From assembly GCF_001592755.1 (NCBI RefSeq), contig NZ_LUKF01000002.1, positions 1-64,000 on the forward strand: DNA of 64,000 nucleotides. Reading direction: 5' to 3'. The first letter of the stretch is position 1; every line of letters begins with the position of its first letter. The notes under the pieces were generated by a model. It made no database searches and was not told where the DNA came from. It saw nothing but the letters and a program-made list of their open reading frames with translations. This document shows positions 44,045 through 53,621 of this stretch, piece by piece. Source of the DNA: Bdellovibrio bacteriovorus (GTDB taxonomy: Bacteria; Bdellovibrionota; Bdellovibrionia; Bdellovibrionales; Bdellovibrionaceae). The position numbers were made by a program, and so were the translations under genes.

Positions 44045-44767
44045 TCAAAGTCTATCAAGCTTTGCGCAAATCCACTCGGGATACAGATGAGAAAGAACTT
44101 CTGAGCTGACGATTTTTCCATCGCCACCACTCTGTTCAAACTTTATCGGCGGAAGCCCCCACTTTGCGGCCATGATGCTGTAATAGCTTTCTTTTGATGG
44201 ATGAAAAGGTGTTACCGCATTTACCCTAGGCACTACGGTAGTGCCTTCCCCTAAATCATAAATGATGCGAATCAGATCTTCTCGATGAATTAAGTTTACG
44301 GGTGCCAAACCATGTTGAACTAAGCCCCGGCCCGCAATTTGGAAAACAGGATGTCTGCTTCCACCGATCAAGCCCCCTGCTCGAACGATCACACACTTTT
44401 CGGAATATCTTTTTTGAAGCGCTTGCTCAACGGCGTAGAGCCATTGTCCTGATTCCGAATTGGGCCGTGGCTCTGTAGCTTCGGTGACTTCACCTGAAAC
44501 ATCTCCGTAGACAGAAATAGAACTTACAAAAATAATTTTTTTAAAAGAGTTCTCTGGAATCTTGCCAACGAAATCGGAAGGCGACAGGGTCTTTAATGGC
44601 GGCACATTGATTAAAAGAACGTCGCAGAATTCATCCGGAAAAAAATCCTTCTCCCAACTAAAAGAAGATCTGTGGGTACCCCAGTATTTCTGATTTTTCT
44701 CGGTAAGGTAGTTTGCGAATTCCGCTCCCAACCATCCTAGACCGATAATTCCCCAAACTTGACTCAT
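44045..44767 (-). CDS. NAD(P)-dependent epimerase/dehydratase-like Rossmann protein, about 240 aa
   Basis: Start ATG 44767 with GGCGGATC upstream. The N-terminus VWGIIGLGWLGAEFANYL is a nucleotide-binding GxGxxG variant. KKIIFVSSISVYGD and WLYAVEQAL resemble the SDR Ser and Tyr/Lys site, but the usual YxxxK is not cleanly present (YAVEQ), so catalytic activity is uncertain. It resembles the YeeZ group of short epimerase-like proteins. Function unknown. Confidence 0.82.
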   Translation of the reverse strand: MSQVWGIIGLGWLGAEFANYLTEKNQKYWGTHRSSFSWEKDFFPDEFCDVLLINVPPLKTLSPSDFVGKIPENSFKKIIFVSSISVYGDVSGEVTEATEPRPNSESGQWLYAVEQALQKRYSEKCVIVRAGGLIGGSRHPVFQIAGRGLVQHGLAPVNLIHREDLIRIIYDLGEGTTVVPRVNAVTPFHPSKESYYSIMAAKWGLPPIKFEQSGGDGKIVSSEVLSHLYPEWICAKLDRL

Positions 44768-44937
44768 AGATCCGCCAATAACCACTTTCGTGGTGCCCCG
44801 CTTTTGTCATACAGGCTGATTTCAAAACCTGGAACCCTTATAGATTTGCAGTTCCACATAGTCTACTAAAATGCGTTGTTCTGGTTTTTGGTTGCTTGGA
44901 AAATAAGCTTAGGACTTTTTTTGAAAGGGGTTTTTCC

Positions 44938-45348
44938 ATGTTGAAGGTGATCGCGGAGAATTCTCAACACAAGTACATCGAAATTTTGGTGGATGGCGAC
45001 ATTAATAAAGATTCTGTGGCTGCACTGTTAAGTTTAATGCAGCAACGAATTTCCGAGTGGGGTGAAGTCAATGTCCTTGAAGAGGTTCGCGATATCGGAA
45101 AAGTGGAACTTGCCGCATTCTGGAAGGATCTTCGTTTCGGAATTAAAAACATGGATAAATTTCCGCGAGCTGCTATCGTCACGGATATTCACTGGGTGAA
45201 AAATATTTCTAACTTTTTGGATCCGATTGTTTCTATGGATATTGAGGTGTTTGCGCGCAAGGATATCGACCGCGCTCGCAATTGGTTATCGGGAATTGAA
45301 CCCGCAACCCCTTCTCCGACTCCGGAAGACCTTCCACCTTCACCTTAA
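44938..45348 (+). CDS. SpoIIAA-like (STAS-fold) protein, 136 aa
   Basis: ATG 44938 follows GGGG-rich sequence and gives a protein matching the SpoIIAA-like family: residues 10-115 read HKYIEILVDGDINKD..., VNVLEEVRDIGKVELAAFWKDLRFGIKNMDKFPRAAIVTDIHWVKNISN. The family has an STAS-like fold, is found in many bacteria, and is thought to bind lipids or act in signalling; no precise role is known. The C-terminal tail is Pro-rich (PATPSPTPEDLPPSP). Adjacent genes do not indicate a partner. Confidence 0.85.
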   Translation: MLKVIAENSQHKYIEILVDGDINKDSVAALLSLMQQRISEWGEVNVLEEVRDIGKVELAAFWKDLRFGIKNMDKFPRAAIVTDIHWVKNISNFLDPIVSMDIEVFARKDIDRARNWLSGIEPATPSPTPEDLPPSP

Positions 45349-45358
45349 AATTTTTAAG

Positions 45359-45387
45359 AAATGGGGAAAGGCGCTTTCCCCATTTTT
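45359..45387. terminator. Bidirectional terminator between the SpoIIAA-like gene and the histidine kinase
   Basis: Perfect 12-bp stem AAATGGGGAAAG / CTTTCCCCATTT with loop GCG, with T tract. Confidence 0.9.
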
Positions 45388-45390
45388 GTG

Positions 45391-48300
45391 TCAGGCGGAT
45401 TGATCCTTGATAAGACGACGGATCGCGTTCACGAGTTTTCTAGTTTCAATAGGTTTAGGAACATACATCTCAAAACCAGCATCCAAAGCTCTTGATTCGG
45501 TTACTTTAGACGTAAAAGCTGTCAAAGCCAAAGCAGGAATATGATGATCGGCTGTTTCAAGACCGCGCACGGTGCGTATGAACTCGATACCGTTTTTACC
45601 CGGAAGACCAATGTCACTTACGATAGCGTCCGGCTTCATCTGTTTTAAGAGTTCTTGCGCTTGATCTGCATTTTCGGCAGCGACAACTTCAACACCGTAC
45701 TTTTTTAAAATGAGCTTAATCATTCGCAGTGCATCGGGCTCATCCTCGACCACCAAAATGCGACGGCCGCGTAATTCTCGCACGTCAAAGTTTTCAGCTG
45801 CAGCCTCGGGCGTTGCATCCTGTCCGTGATAAAGGGGAAATTGCAGAAGAACTTTTGTGCCTTTTCCTTCCCCCTCGCTTTCAATTTTCACTTCGCCACC
45901 GTGAAGATCAACCAGGTGTTTCACAATGGAAAGTCCCAGGCCTAATCCCCCATATTTACGGGTGAAGCTGCCATCTTGCTGTCGAAATCGATCAAAAATA
46001 TAAGGTAAGAATTCGGGCTTAATGCCAACACCACTATCCGTGATCTCGACATAAAGATGCTGGTCATCTTTGCGAGAACGCACTTCGATGCGCCCGTGCT
46101 CGGGCGTGAATTTCACAGCATTAGAAAGAATGTTCCATAGAATTTGCGTGAGTCGCACCGAATCCGCCCACAGCGGTGCTTCGGTCAATTGAGCTGAGAC
46201 CTGTATATCTTTCGCACGCGCCATATTTTCGATGGATTCTAAGGCGTCACCAAGGATCTCTGAAAATTCGAGTTTGTGGGGATCCAGGGAGATTTTACCG
46301 GTGATGCTTTTCGAAAGATTCACCAAGTCCTCGACCAAACGAAGTTGAATCGCCGCATTTCTTTGAATAGCCGAAAGGGCCTGAAAGGCCGTCTCGTTTT
46401 TACGATCCATTTCTTCAGATAGAATCTCAGCATATCCAAATATAATGCTAATCGGAGTTCGTAATTCATGGGACAGTGTCGCTAAAAACTCGTCCTTCAA
46501 ACGACTGAGTTCTTGCAGTTCCGTATTTTTATCCGCTAAAAGACGCGCCATTTTTTCAAGGTCATCTCCTTTTACTTCAAGTGCTTGTTCAATCACTTGT
46601 CGAGCACGATAAGCTTTGGCGTGATTGCGCACGCGAGCCAATAACTCGACTGCTTGAAAAGGTTTGGTGACGTAGTCTTGCACGCCTTTATTCAAAAGCT
46701 TCGCACGAAGGGCATCATCGGCTTTCGCCGTCAAAATTACGACCGGGATAGCCTGCAAAGTTGCGTCAGCCATGACTTGGTCAACAAGGAATTCGCCGCT
46801 GTAGTTAGGCATCATCAAATCACTTAAAATTAAATCCGGCTTTACGGCCCGCGCTTTTTCATAACCTTCTTTGCCATCCGAAGCCGTCACACAGCGGAAC
46901 TCTTCAGACAGAACTTCCACAATAAATTTTTGCAAGTCCGGGCTGTCCTCCACGACCAGTACCAAAGGTGCTTCAGCCCCCGCCTTAGTAGGTTCCGGTT
47001 TCGCCTGGGCGCTGAGGGAGTGGGCCTCTTTCAGCTGGTCTACCAATCCCTGCTCTACCAAGCGGAGGTTTTTATTTTCGCCCATAGAAGGACTGACCTG
47101 CACATCTTCGCCGGCAAACTGAGGTAGCAGAACTTCAAAAAGGGCGCCGCCTTCGGGAGCTTTTTTTACCTCCACCTTCCCATGCATAAGCTCCACAAAG
47201 TCTTTTACAATGGAAAGGCCCAATCCCGTTCCGCCTTTTTCTCTGTTCATGCTGTCTTGAATCTGAAAAAAGCGTTCAAAAATATTTTTTCGCATGTTTT
47301 TAGGGATACCGGGGCCACTGTCCGCGACTTGCAATTTGATCTGGGGGTCTTTTGTATTCTGCAATAAGGAAAGACTGCAACGGACCTCCCCATTTTGCGG
47401 AGTGAACTTAAAAGCATTACTTAAAAGATTTAATAGAATGCGCAGAAACTTTTCAGGATCAGTTTCCATATTAAGACGATCCGGAGTTTCAATTTTAAAG
47501 CGATACCCTTTTTCTTCGGCCAAAACAGAAAAGTTGTCGGCACTTTGTTTGACCAAAGAGGCGGCATCGACTGAAACATAGTGAGCCGTCATTTCCTGCG
47601 CATCAAATTTTGCGACATCTAAAAGATCATTCACCTGGCGCAAAAGAATCTGACTGTTTCTTTTTACGAGTTCTAAGTAATTCCTTTGCGATGCCGTAAG
47701 GCTGTTATCGCCTAAAAGCTTCTCTACGGGTCCTAAAATTAATGAAACCGGAGTTCGCAGTTCGTGACTGACGTTGGCGAAAAAGTGCGTGCGCTGCTTA
47801 TCTAAGATCGCCAATTGTTCGTTGGCTTCTCGCAGCTCTTTTTCACGAAGTTCCAGGGATTTATTTAGAGCTTCCAATTTTTTGTTCGTGACCTGAATTT
47901 CTTGAGCCCGCTCCAGAACATCAGACTCCATCAACCCGACTTGATTTTTAAGCTCTTCGTTGATTTTACTTTGTTCTTGTTCGTGCTTACGCATGTTTAC
48001 AAACTCGGTGACGTCTTCCACCTTGTGGATGATATAGATGAGCTCCCCTTCCTTATTAAAAAAAGGAAGATTGATGGGACTCCAGTAACGCTCCTCATAG
48101 GTGCCATCGGGACGACGGATATCATATTTTTGTACGGCCATTGTGGAGGCTTGTTTTGTATCCACGACTTGTTGAAATGAAGCACGAACATTGTTCTTTC
48201 CCGTCGCGGCTTCTTCGGAAGGATTTTCTGGAAACACATCAAACATGTATTTTCCAATGACCTCTTCACGCTTGAGGAATGTGGACTTCGCGTAGGCGTC

Positions 48301-48399
48301 GCTCATCGCGACCATGTGAAAATCAGGTGTCAGCACTAAATAGAGGCCAGGGATGCCTTCAAAAAGAGCGCGAAAATCTGGTTCATTCTGTCTTGCCAT
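45391..48399 (-). CDS. Hybrid sensor histidine kinase with two kinase modules and two receivers, 1002 aa
   Basis: Domains in order: PAS (about 5-130), coiled coil (130-205), HisKA with His212 (SHELRTP) and HATPase with KGGTGLGLS (about 280-425), receiver 1 with Asp527 (LILSDLMMP) and Lys579, a second HisKA with His644 and HATPase with GGLGLGLSIV (about 640-860), and receiver 2 with Asp929 (AIVSDIGLP). Both kinase modules keep N-box residues (NLLSNAFKF, NILSNAVKF). No membrane helix is visible, so it is soluble. The start at 48399 has a GGAG site; 48411 has none. No output domain or partner regulator is adjacent; signals may pass through a phosphotransfer protein elsewhere. Confidence 0.95.
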   Translation of the reverse strand: MARQNEPDFRALFEGIPGLYLVLTPDFHMVAMSDAYAKSTFLKREEVIGKYMFDVFPENPSEEAATGKNNVRASFQQVVDTKQASTMAVQKYDIRRPDGTYEERYWSPINLPFFNKEGELIYIIHKVEDVTEFVNMRKHEQEQSKINEELKNQVGLMESDVLERAQEIQVTNKKLEALNKSLELREKELREANEQLAILDKQRTHFFANVSHELRTPVSLILGPVEKLLGDNSLTASQRNYLELVKRNSQILLRQVNDLLDVAKFDAQEMTAHYVSVDAASLVKQSADNFSVLAEEKGYRFKIETPDRLNMETDPEKFLRILLNLLSNAFKFTPQNGEVRCSLSLLQNTKDPQIKLQVADSGPGIPKNMRKNIFERFFQIQDSMNREKGGTGLGLSIVKDFVELMHGKVEVKKAPEGGALFEVLLPQFAGEDVQVSPSMGENKNLRLVEQGLVDQLKEAHSLSAQAKPEPTKAGAEAPLVLVVEDSPDLQKFIVEVLSEEFRCVTASDGKEGYEKARAVKPDLILSDLMMPNYSGEFLVDQVMADATLQAIPVVILTAKADDALRAKLLNKGVQDYVTKPFQAVELLARVRNHAKAYRARQVIEQALEVKGDDLEKMARLLADKNTELQELSRLKDEFLATLSHELRTPISIIFGYAEILSEEMDRKNETAFQALSAIQRNAAIQLRLVEDLVNLSKSITGKISLDPHKLEFSEILGDALESIENMARAKDIQVSAQLTEAPLWADSVRLTQILWNILSNAVKFTPEHGRIEVRSRKDDQHLYVEITDSGVGIKPEFLPYIFDRFRQQDGSFTRKYGGLGLGLSIVKHLVDLHGGEVKIESEGEGKGTKVLLQFPLYHGQDATPEAAAENFDVRELRGRRILVVEDEPDALRMIKLILKKYGVEVVAAENADQAQELLKQMKPDAIVSDIGLPGKNGIEFIRTVRGLETADHHIPALALTAFTSKVTESRALDAGFEMYVPKPIETRKLVNAIRRLIKDQSA

Positions 48400-48501
48400 C
48401 TTGGACTCCATCGCAACAAGAACAAAAATCTGTTTGCTCTTTTGAGTGTAATGCGACGGATATTCTGTACGATGAAATTAAATAGGATTTGCAATTTTAC
48501 A

Positions 48502-49410
48502 TTAAAGAGGAACGGTCCATCCCGAATAACGCTGCACTTCTTCGGAAATATCCGCGCCCAGCTCTACGTGGCGATAGCTTGTGGGCGAGTCCCATACTTT
48601 TTTCACGAGTTTATTCATAATGTCGTGACCCGCTTTATAAAGAACCACATGCCCCATCAACGGCATTTCCAAAGTCACAAGGTCCCCTAAAGCATCCAAA
48701 GCCTTGTGACGAACGAATTCGTCTTCCCAGCGCAGGCCTTCAGGGTTGATGATTTCAGCGTGATCTAAGACGATACAGTTATCTAAGCTTCCGCCCTTCG
48801 CCAAACCGCGGGACTTCAAAGCCTCGACATCTTTCATAAAACCAAAGGTGCGAGCATTCGCCACATCACGTCCAAAGGATTGTTCGTTGATGTCGATGTC
48901 AATTGTCTGCTTCCCGATTTTGGGATGAGGAAAGTCAATCGTCACGGTCAAACGAAGTCCATGATAAGGAACGACGTAAGCGTGCTTTTCACCTTCACTA
49001 AAATAAATCGGTTCTGTGATATAGCAATATTTGCGTGGCTGATCTTGTTCAACAATCCCGACAGCAAGCAAGGCTTGCAGAAAATCACGGGCACTGCCAT
49101 CCCCGATTGGAATTTCTGGTCCGTCTAATTCGATAAATAAATTATCTATGCGCAAAGCCGACAAGGCAGATAAGCAGTGCTCAATAGTCGCTACAGAAAA
49201 AGCGGCGCCACCAATAGTCGTCTGGTGAGAAGTCGCTTGCACATTGCGTGCGGTGACTTTCAAAGAAGGATTTCCTGGAAGATCTGTGCGAATAAAGTAA
49301 ACGCCCGTATCCGGAGGTGCCGGTCTGAAAGTCAAAGTGCAGGAATCACCTGAGTGAATCCCGATACCATTTACCACCGTTTTTTTACGAATCGTTTTTT
49401 GTAAGAACAT
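48502..49410 (-). CDS. lpxC: UDP-3-O-acyl-N-acetylglucosamine deacetylase LpxC, 302 aa
   Basis: Committed zinc-dependent step of lipid A synthesis. Family landmarks: NGIGIHSGDSCTLTFRPAPPDTGVYFIRTDL, TTIGGAAFSVATIEHCLSALSALRIDNL (with the metal-binding His in EHCLSAL), and the second and third metal ligands in RHKALDALGDL. The length matches. The ATG has no Shine-Dalgarno; the preceding 24 nt form a hairpin covering the asparaginase stop, so expression probably depends on translational coupling. It is the last gene of ruvC-ruvA-ruvB-asparaginase-lpxC. Confidence 0.97.
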   Translation of the reverse strand: MFLQKTIRKKTVVNGIGIHSGDSCTLTFRPAPPDTGVYFIRTDLPGNPSLKVTARNVQATSHQTTIGGAAFSVATIEHCLSALSALRIDNLFIELDGPEIPIGDGSARDFLQALLAVGIVEQDQPRKYCYITEPIYFSEGEKHAYVVPYHGLRLTVTIDFPHPKIGKQTIDIDINEQSFGRDVANARTFGFMKDVEALKSRGLAKGGSLDNCIVLDHAEIINPEGLRWEDEFVRHKALDALGDLVTLEMPLMGHVVLYKAGHDIMNKLVKKVWDSPTSYRHVELGADISEEVQRYSGWTVPL

Positions 49411-49411
49411 A

Positions 49412-49435
49412 CTAGTTAGACATTACTCTAACTAG
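49412..49435 (-). promoter_or_regulatory. Hairpin spanning asparaginase stop and lpxC start
   Basis: CTAGTTAGA and TCTAACTAG are exact inverted 9-bp arms separated by 6 nt. The arms include the asparaginase TAG and end 1 nt before the lpxC ATG, leaving no free ribosome-binding site. In-frame TAA blocks any longer lpxC reading. Confidence 0.6.
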
Positions 49436-50436
49436 CGACCCTTCGCAATGCGGATTTGGCCAACAACATCACCGTTCCAGTTAGTGACCGAAGGTAGAGT
49501 GTGTTTTGCTAGGGATTTGAACTCGGCTTCGTTAAGACCCCCAAGCTGCAATAGTAAAGACGCTGTCGCCGCCTGAGCCGCACGAGAAGCGCCATCACAG
49601 GCTTTCACTGCAAAAGCGAGGCGTTTTTCAGGAAGAACCCCACAGAAAACACCTTCTGCCCCGCCCTTCACAATCGCACGACCTTGTGACTTTTCAATCA
49701 CAGCTGTGGCGAAATTGTCACTGCCGGAAAGATAGAACGGAAAATTCTTAACTGCACGCAAAAGGCGTTCTGCCGCGGCTTTGCGGGCCGGTGTTTCTTT
49801 CGGATTGATCAAGGCCGACATGCCTGTCGCCATCGACTGCAAGGGAACAGCATACGTGGGAATACCGCAACCATCTACACCGTGCGGAACTTTAGAGTGA
49901 TCAATCTTCATTGTCTCAGTCAGAACTTTGCGCAAACGTTTCTGCGCATTGTGTTCGTACTTTTCATAACCCGTGGGATCTTCGCCAAGATGCAGACATG
50001 TTGTGATGATTGCCGAGTGTTTTCCGGCACAGTTATTACAAAGCACTGAAGGCTTCTGCCCACGACGAGTGAAATCACTTGCAGAGGCTTCATCATAAGG
50101 CATGTGCGGAGCACAGACGTAAGCACCTTCTTTGATTTGCACCTTTTCCATCCACTGACTTAAAGCCGCAAGATGGTCTTTTTCGCCACGATGAGAGGAG
50201 CAGGCTAGCGCAATGTGCTTGTCTTCAAGTTCGTACTTATCAGCAGCCCCTGACTCAATGAGAGGTAAAGCCTGAAGCATTTTGATCGCACTACGGGGCA
50301 TCGTCAGAAACTGCGGATTTCCCCAATAGTTTGTCACGCTTCCAATCTCGTTTGTTACAACGATCATCACCTGGTGCAAGCTTTCCACGACGGGACCTCT
50401 TAACACCTCAACCACTAATGGTTGTCTCAATGCCAT
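49432..50436 (-). CDS. L-asparaginase, AnsA/thermolabile-type (asparaginase II family PF06089-like), 334 aa
   Basis: Hydrolyses L-asparagine to aspartate and ammonia. The sequence matches the family of short bacterial/rhizobial-type asparaginases: RGPVVESLHQVMIVVTNEIGSV, FLTMPRSAIKMLQALPLIESGAADKY, ACSSHRGEKDHL, LCNNCAGKHSAIITTCLHLGEDP and DGCGIPTYAVPLQ. Note conserved CSSHRGE and NCAGKHSA segments. No signal peptide, so cytoplasmic. It starts 2 bp after the ruvB stop. The link with DNA repair genes is probably only genomic. Confidence 0.88.
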   Translation of the reverse strand: MALRQPLVVEVLRGPVVESLHQVMIVVTNEIGSVTNYWGNPQFLTMPRSAIKMLQALPLIESGAADKYELEDKHIALACSSHRGEKDHLAALSQWMEKVQIKEGAYVCAPHMPYDEASASDFTRRGQKPSVLCNNCAGKHSAIITTCLHLGEDPTGYEKYEHNAQKRLRKVLTETMKIDHSKVPHGVDGCGIPTYAVPLQSMATGMSALINPKETPARKAAAERLLRAVKNFPFYLSGSDNFATAVIEKSQGRAIVKGGAEGVFCGVLPEKRLAFAVKACDGASRAAQAATASLLLQLGGLNEAEFKSLAKHTLPSVTNWNGDVVGQIRIAKGR

Positions 50437-50438
50437 AG

Positions 50439-51428
50439 CTACTTCTCCGATAGTACCGAATTTTTTGCAAACTCTGTGATCACGCGACCACGAGGTGTTT
50501 TTTGAATGAATCCTTCTTGGATCAAGAAAGGCTCATAGACCTCTTCTAGAGTGTCTCGCTCTTCACTGAGCGCAGCAGCCATTGTATCAATTCCTACGGG
50601 CCCCCCGTTATATTTTTCTTGGATCAGACTCAAAATACGACGGTCCATAAGGTCCAGTCCAAATTGATCCACTCCAAGCTGGTTCAGGGCGTAGACAGCA
50701 ATGTCTTTCGAGATATTTCCATTACCTTTGACCTGGGCATAGTCGCGAACACGTTTTAAAAGACGATTCGCCACACGAGGTGTCCCGCGCGAACGGCGCG
50801 CGATTTCTTCAGCGCCTTCTTCATCGATTTTCACTTTGAGAATTTCAGCCGATCGGATCAGGATTTTTTGAAGCGCGTTTTTATCATAAAACTGCAGACG
50901 CTCGACAATTCCGAAACGGTCTCGGAATGGCGGATTTAAAAGCCCCGCTCGTGTCGTCGCCCCCACCAAAGTAAATGGCGCCAACTGAAACTTCATTGAA
51001 CGTGCACCCAAGCCGTCGCCTGTGACGATGTCGATGTAGTAGTCTTCCATTGCGGTGTAAAGATACTCTTCGACGTGACGACTTAAACGATGAATTTCAT
51101 CAATGAACAAAACAGAGTGCGGCTTTAATGAAGTCAGAACCGCCGCCAAATCGCCTTTTTTATCGATCGCCGGAGCCGATGTCATTTTGATCTCAGCACC
51201 CATGTCGTTCGCGATAATTTTTGAAAGCGTGGTTTTACCTAACCCCGGAGGGCCGCACAACAAAACGTGATCCAAAGATTCACCACGATGTTTTGCCGCC
51301 GCGACGAAAACTTTTAATTTTTCTTTGACGTCTTCTTGGCCCGGAAAATCTTCAAAGTGCTGGGGGCGAAGTTCGTTTTCCCAACTCTTTTCACCTTCTA
51401 CCGGATCCCCTTCTAGGATGCGACTCAT
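50439..51428 (-). CDS. ruvB: Holliday junction helicase motor RuvB, 329 aa
   Basis: Hexameric AAA+ motor that drives branch migration on RuvA-bound junctions. Walker [10 protein letters not shown], Walker [30 protein letters not shown] (sensor/arginine finger region) and the C-terminal winged helix with [27 protein letters not shown]. Length and motifs fit the family. The ATG overlaps ruvA's stop by 4 bp. Confidence 0.97.
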   Translation of the reverse strand: MSRILEGDPVEGEKSWENELRPQHFEDFPGQEDVKEKLKVFVAAAKHRGESLDHVLLCGPPGLGKTTLSKIIANDMGAEIKMTSAPAIDKKGDLAAVLTSLKPHSVLFIDEIHRLSRHVEEYLYTAMEDYYIDIVTGDGLGARSMKFQLAPFTLVGATTRAGLLNPPFRDRFGIVERLQFYDKNALQKILIRSAEILKVKIDEEGAEEIARRSRGTPRVANRLLKRVRDYAQVKGNGNISKDIAVYALNQLGVDQFGLDLMDRRILSLIQEKYNGGPVGIDTMAAALSEERDTLEEVYEPFLIQEGFIQKTPRGRVITEFAKNSVLSEK

Positions 51429-52006
51429 GATAAGCTCCCAGATAATGTCTGAAGACCTTTACGAACGCCGTCTTCCAAAGAAATATCTGTCGGAAGTGAC
51501 GAAACGAACTGATCCACCAACTGAGATTTGTAACCCAGGTTTAAAAGAGCCGACGTGATTTGCGTATGGCTTTCTGATTTACCTTTGATGGTTTCTTCGA
51601 TCGATACAAGTTTGCCTTTTAACGTCAGGATAATTTGTTCTGCGGTTTTTTTACCCACTTTCGGAAGACCCGAAAGAGCTTTGGCATTCCCCGCTTCGAT
51701 CATCTCTTGAATTTGGGCGGGACGCCCCCCAGATAAAATACTTAAAGCCATCTTAGGACCGACGCCATTGACTTTCAAAAGTGACAAGAAAAGATTTTTT
51801 TCGTCTTTGGAATGAAACCCAAAAAGTTGCAAAGCATCTTCGCGCACGTGCGTATGCACCCAAATGATGATGTCTTTACCCATCAGAGTTTGCAAATCGC
51901 CTAAAGTATTTGATGAGGCATGAACTTCATAGCCCACCCCTTGCACATCAATCAAAGCGGAGTCATTTAAGACTTCAATAATTTTTCCACGTAAATAACC
52001 GATCAT
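51425..52006 (-). CDS. ruvA: Holliday junction DNA-binding subunit RuvA, 193 aa
   Basis: Tetramer that holds the four-way junction for RuvB. The N-terminal OB domain ([12 protein letters not shown]) with helix-hairpin-helix segments ([39 protein letters not shown]) and a C-terminal domain III (about 150-193) are all present. It overlaps both ruvC and ruvB by 4 bp. Confidence 0.97.
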   Translation of the reverse strand: MIGYLRGKIIEVLNDSALIDVQGVGYEVHASSNTLGDLQTLMGKDIIIWVHTHVREDALQLFGFHSKDEKNLFLSLLKVNGVGPKMALSILSGGRPAQIQEMIEAGNAKALSGLPKVGKKTAEQIILTLKGKLVSIEETIKGKSESHTQITSALLNLGYKSQLVDQFVSSLPTDISLEDGVRKGLQTLSGSLS

Positions 52007-52509
52007 AAACTCACCGCTCTTTGCAGGATGGATTTCTTTTTAATTTCAAAAGCATGGTGGCAGGCCATAGCCAAAGCATCGGACGCGTCAATACGATTGA
52101 TCACTTTGATGTTTAAAATGGCTTTGAGAATCGCCTGCACGTCTTCTTTGCTGGCGCCCCCGGTTCCGGTGACACCTTTTTTTACCACGCGTGTGGCATA
52201 CTCAAACACATCAGATCCACCCAAACCGGCTTCATACATGACAACGCCACGGGCATGACCTAACTTGAACGCGCTATCGGCGTTTTTTCCCAGGAAGATT
52301 TTTTCAATCACGACTTGATCTGGTTGATACTTCGTCATGACTTCGCGAAAGGCCGAACCCAATTCTTTCATGCGATAGGGAAAAGCCTGATCGGCGTCCA
52401 ATAAAATCACGCCGTGATTGATATGCTCAATCCGACCGTTTTCCACTCGGATAACTCCGAATCCTGTAATGCGAGATCCCGGATCCACTCCGAGGATTGT
52501 CACTGACAT
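52003..52509 (-). CDS. ruvC: Holliday junction resolvase RuvC, 168 aa
   Basis: Cleaves Holliday junctions at specific sites with acidic residues: Asp in GVDPGSR, Glu in VIEKIFLG, and the Asp pair in DASDALAMACHHA, the normal set. ATG 52509 is preferred over GTG 52518. First gene of the ruvC-ruvA-ruvB run. Confidence 0.96.
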   Translation of the reverse strand: MSVTILGVDPGSRITGFGVIRVENGRIEHINHGVILLDADQAFPYRMKELGSAFREVMTKYQPDQVVIEKIFLGKNADSAFKLGHARGVVMYEAGLGGSDVFEYATRVVKKGVTGTGGASKEDVQAILKAILNIKVINRIDASDALAMACHHAFEIKKKSILQRAVSL

Positions 52510-52664
52510 TTCCACCACCGCTAAAATTGTGCACTTTTATTCTTGGAACAATAGAATTGAGCACTTATTGAGGATTTTAGTTAGAAGTATTGCGTAGTCA
52601 ATAAATCTGAAATACTATTTCTCTAGAGAGACCTTTAATTTTTTGCGAATTGGATCGAGCATTG

Positions 52665-53480
52665 ATGAAAATAGATGCAAGCACCATTGAAAAGTACCAG
52701 CAGATTCTTGAGAAAGATCCGAATTCTCAGGTTTTCGCTCCGCTGGCGGAAGCTTATCGCGAAATGGGTCTTCTTCCTGAAGCCAAAAAAACTGTGACTG
52801 CCGGCGTTCAACGCCACCCGCAATTTGTCGGCGGCCTTGTCACGTACACCAAAGTCATGCGCGATCTTGGAGAGCTGAACAAGGCCCTGGATGCGGCAAA
52901 GCGCGCGACGTCACTTTCTCCTGAAAATATTTTGGCGCATCAGCTTTTGGCTGAAGTTCAACTAGCCAGCAAAAATCCGAAGGAAGCTCTTAAAGCTTTC
53001 AAGATGGTTTTATTCTTAAATCCAAATTCGAAGTCAGCACAAAAAGCCGTGCAAAAATTAGAATCTTTGACTGCGGACGAATACGACGAAGAAGTTTTTG
53101 CGATGACAAAGCTTCCGGAAGTTCGCTTGAATGAAGCTCCTCCGCCTGTCGCAAAAAAGGAAGAGGCTTTGATTGCAAAACCTCTGACGCCGGCATCACC
53201 AAGCAAAGCCATGGAACGCATGCTTTCTTTGATTGATGCCTTTATTGTGCGCAATGATCTGGAAAAAGCTCATGCTCTTTTAAAAGACACGCGCGTGGAG
53301 TTTGGTGATCATCCGGAAATTCAAAGACGAATGAAGACTCTTCAAGTTCGTTATAATGATTCTGACGAAGCAACTCCTTTAAGACCTTTGATGCCGCGAG
53401 AACAACTCGTGCGCGAGCGTAAGCTGGAAGTTCTTCAAATGATGCTTCGCAAAATTGAAGAGTATCGCCTGCAGACTTAG
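52665..53480 (+). CDS. Tetratricopeptide-repeat protein, 271 aa, unknown function
   Basis: ATG 52665 (an in-frame TTG start at 52650 is less likely). About three TPR repeats (residues 5-125), for example LEKDPNSQVFAPLAEAYREMGLLPEAKKTVTAGVQRHPQFVGG and NPKEALKAFKMVLFLNPNSKSAQKAV. A linker (130-185) and helical C-terminal domain with AHALLKDTRVEFGDHPEIQRRMKTL and a Lys/Arg-rich end follow. No signal peptide, so cytoplasmic. TPRs mediate protein contacts; partner unknown. Confidence 0.88.
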   Translation: MKIDASTIEKYQQILEKDPNSQVFAPLAEAYREMGLLPEAKKTVTAGVQRHPQFVGGLVTYTKVMRDLGELNKALDAAKRATSLSPENILAHQLLAEVQLASKNPKEALKAFKMVLFLNPNSKSAQKAVQKLESLTADEYDEEVFAMTKLPEVRLNEAPPPVAKKEEALIAKPLTPASPSKAMERMLSLIDAFIVRNDLEKAHALLKDTRVEFGDHPEIQRRMKTLQVRYNDSDEATPLRPLMPREQLVRERKLEVLQMMLRKIEEYRLQT

Positions 53481-53516
53481 CACTCACAACACCATGACGC
53501 ACAAAGACCTCCACGC

Positions 53517-53544
53517 TGGAAAATGGCGATAGACTCGTTTTCCA
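53517..53544 (+). terminator. Weak hairpin after the TPR gene
   Basis: TGGAAAA / TTTTCCA 7-bp inverted repeat with a 14-nt loop. No GC-rich stem or T run, so termination is doubtful. Confidence 0.25.
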
Positions 53545-53556
53545 AAGGAGTGACTG

Positions 53557-53586
53557 TTGACCAAATACAGGCACTTAGGAGAATAT
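53557..53586 (+). promoter_or_regulatory. Candidate sigma-70-type promoter for efp
   Basis: TTGACC (53557-53562) and GAATAT (53581-53586) with an 18-bp spacer, 36 bp upstream of the efp start. Confidence 0.45.
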
Positions 53587-53621
53587 GGCCCCTCTGCATT
53601 TACAATTTAAAAGGATCAAAC

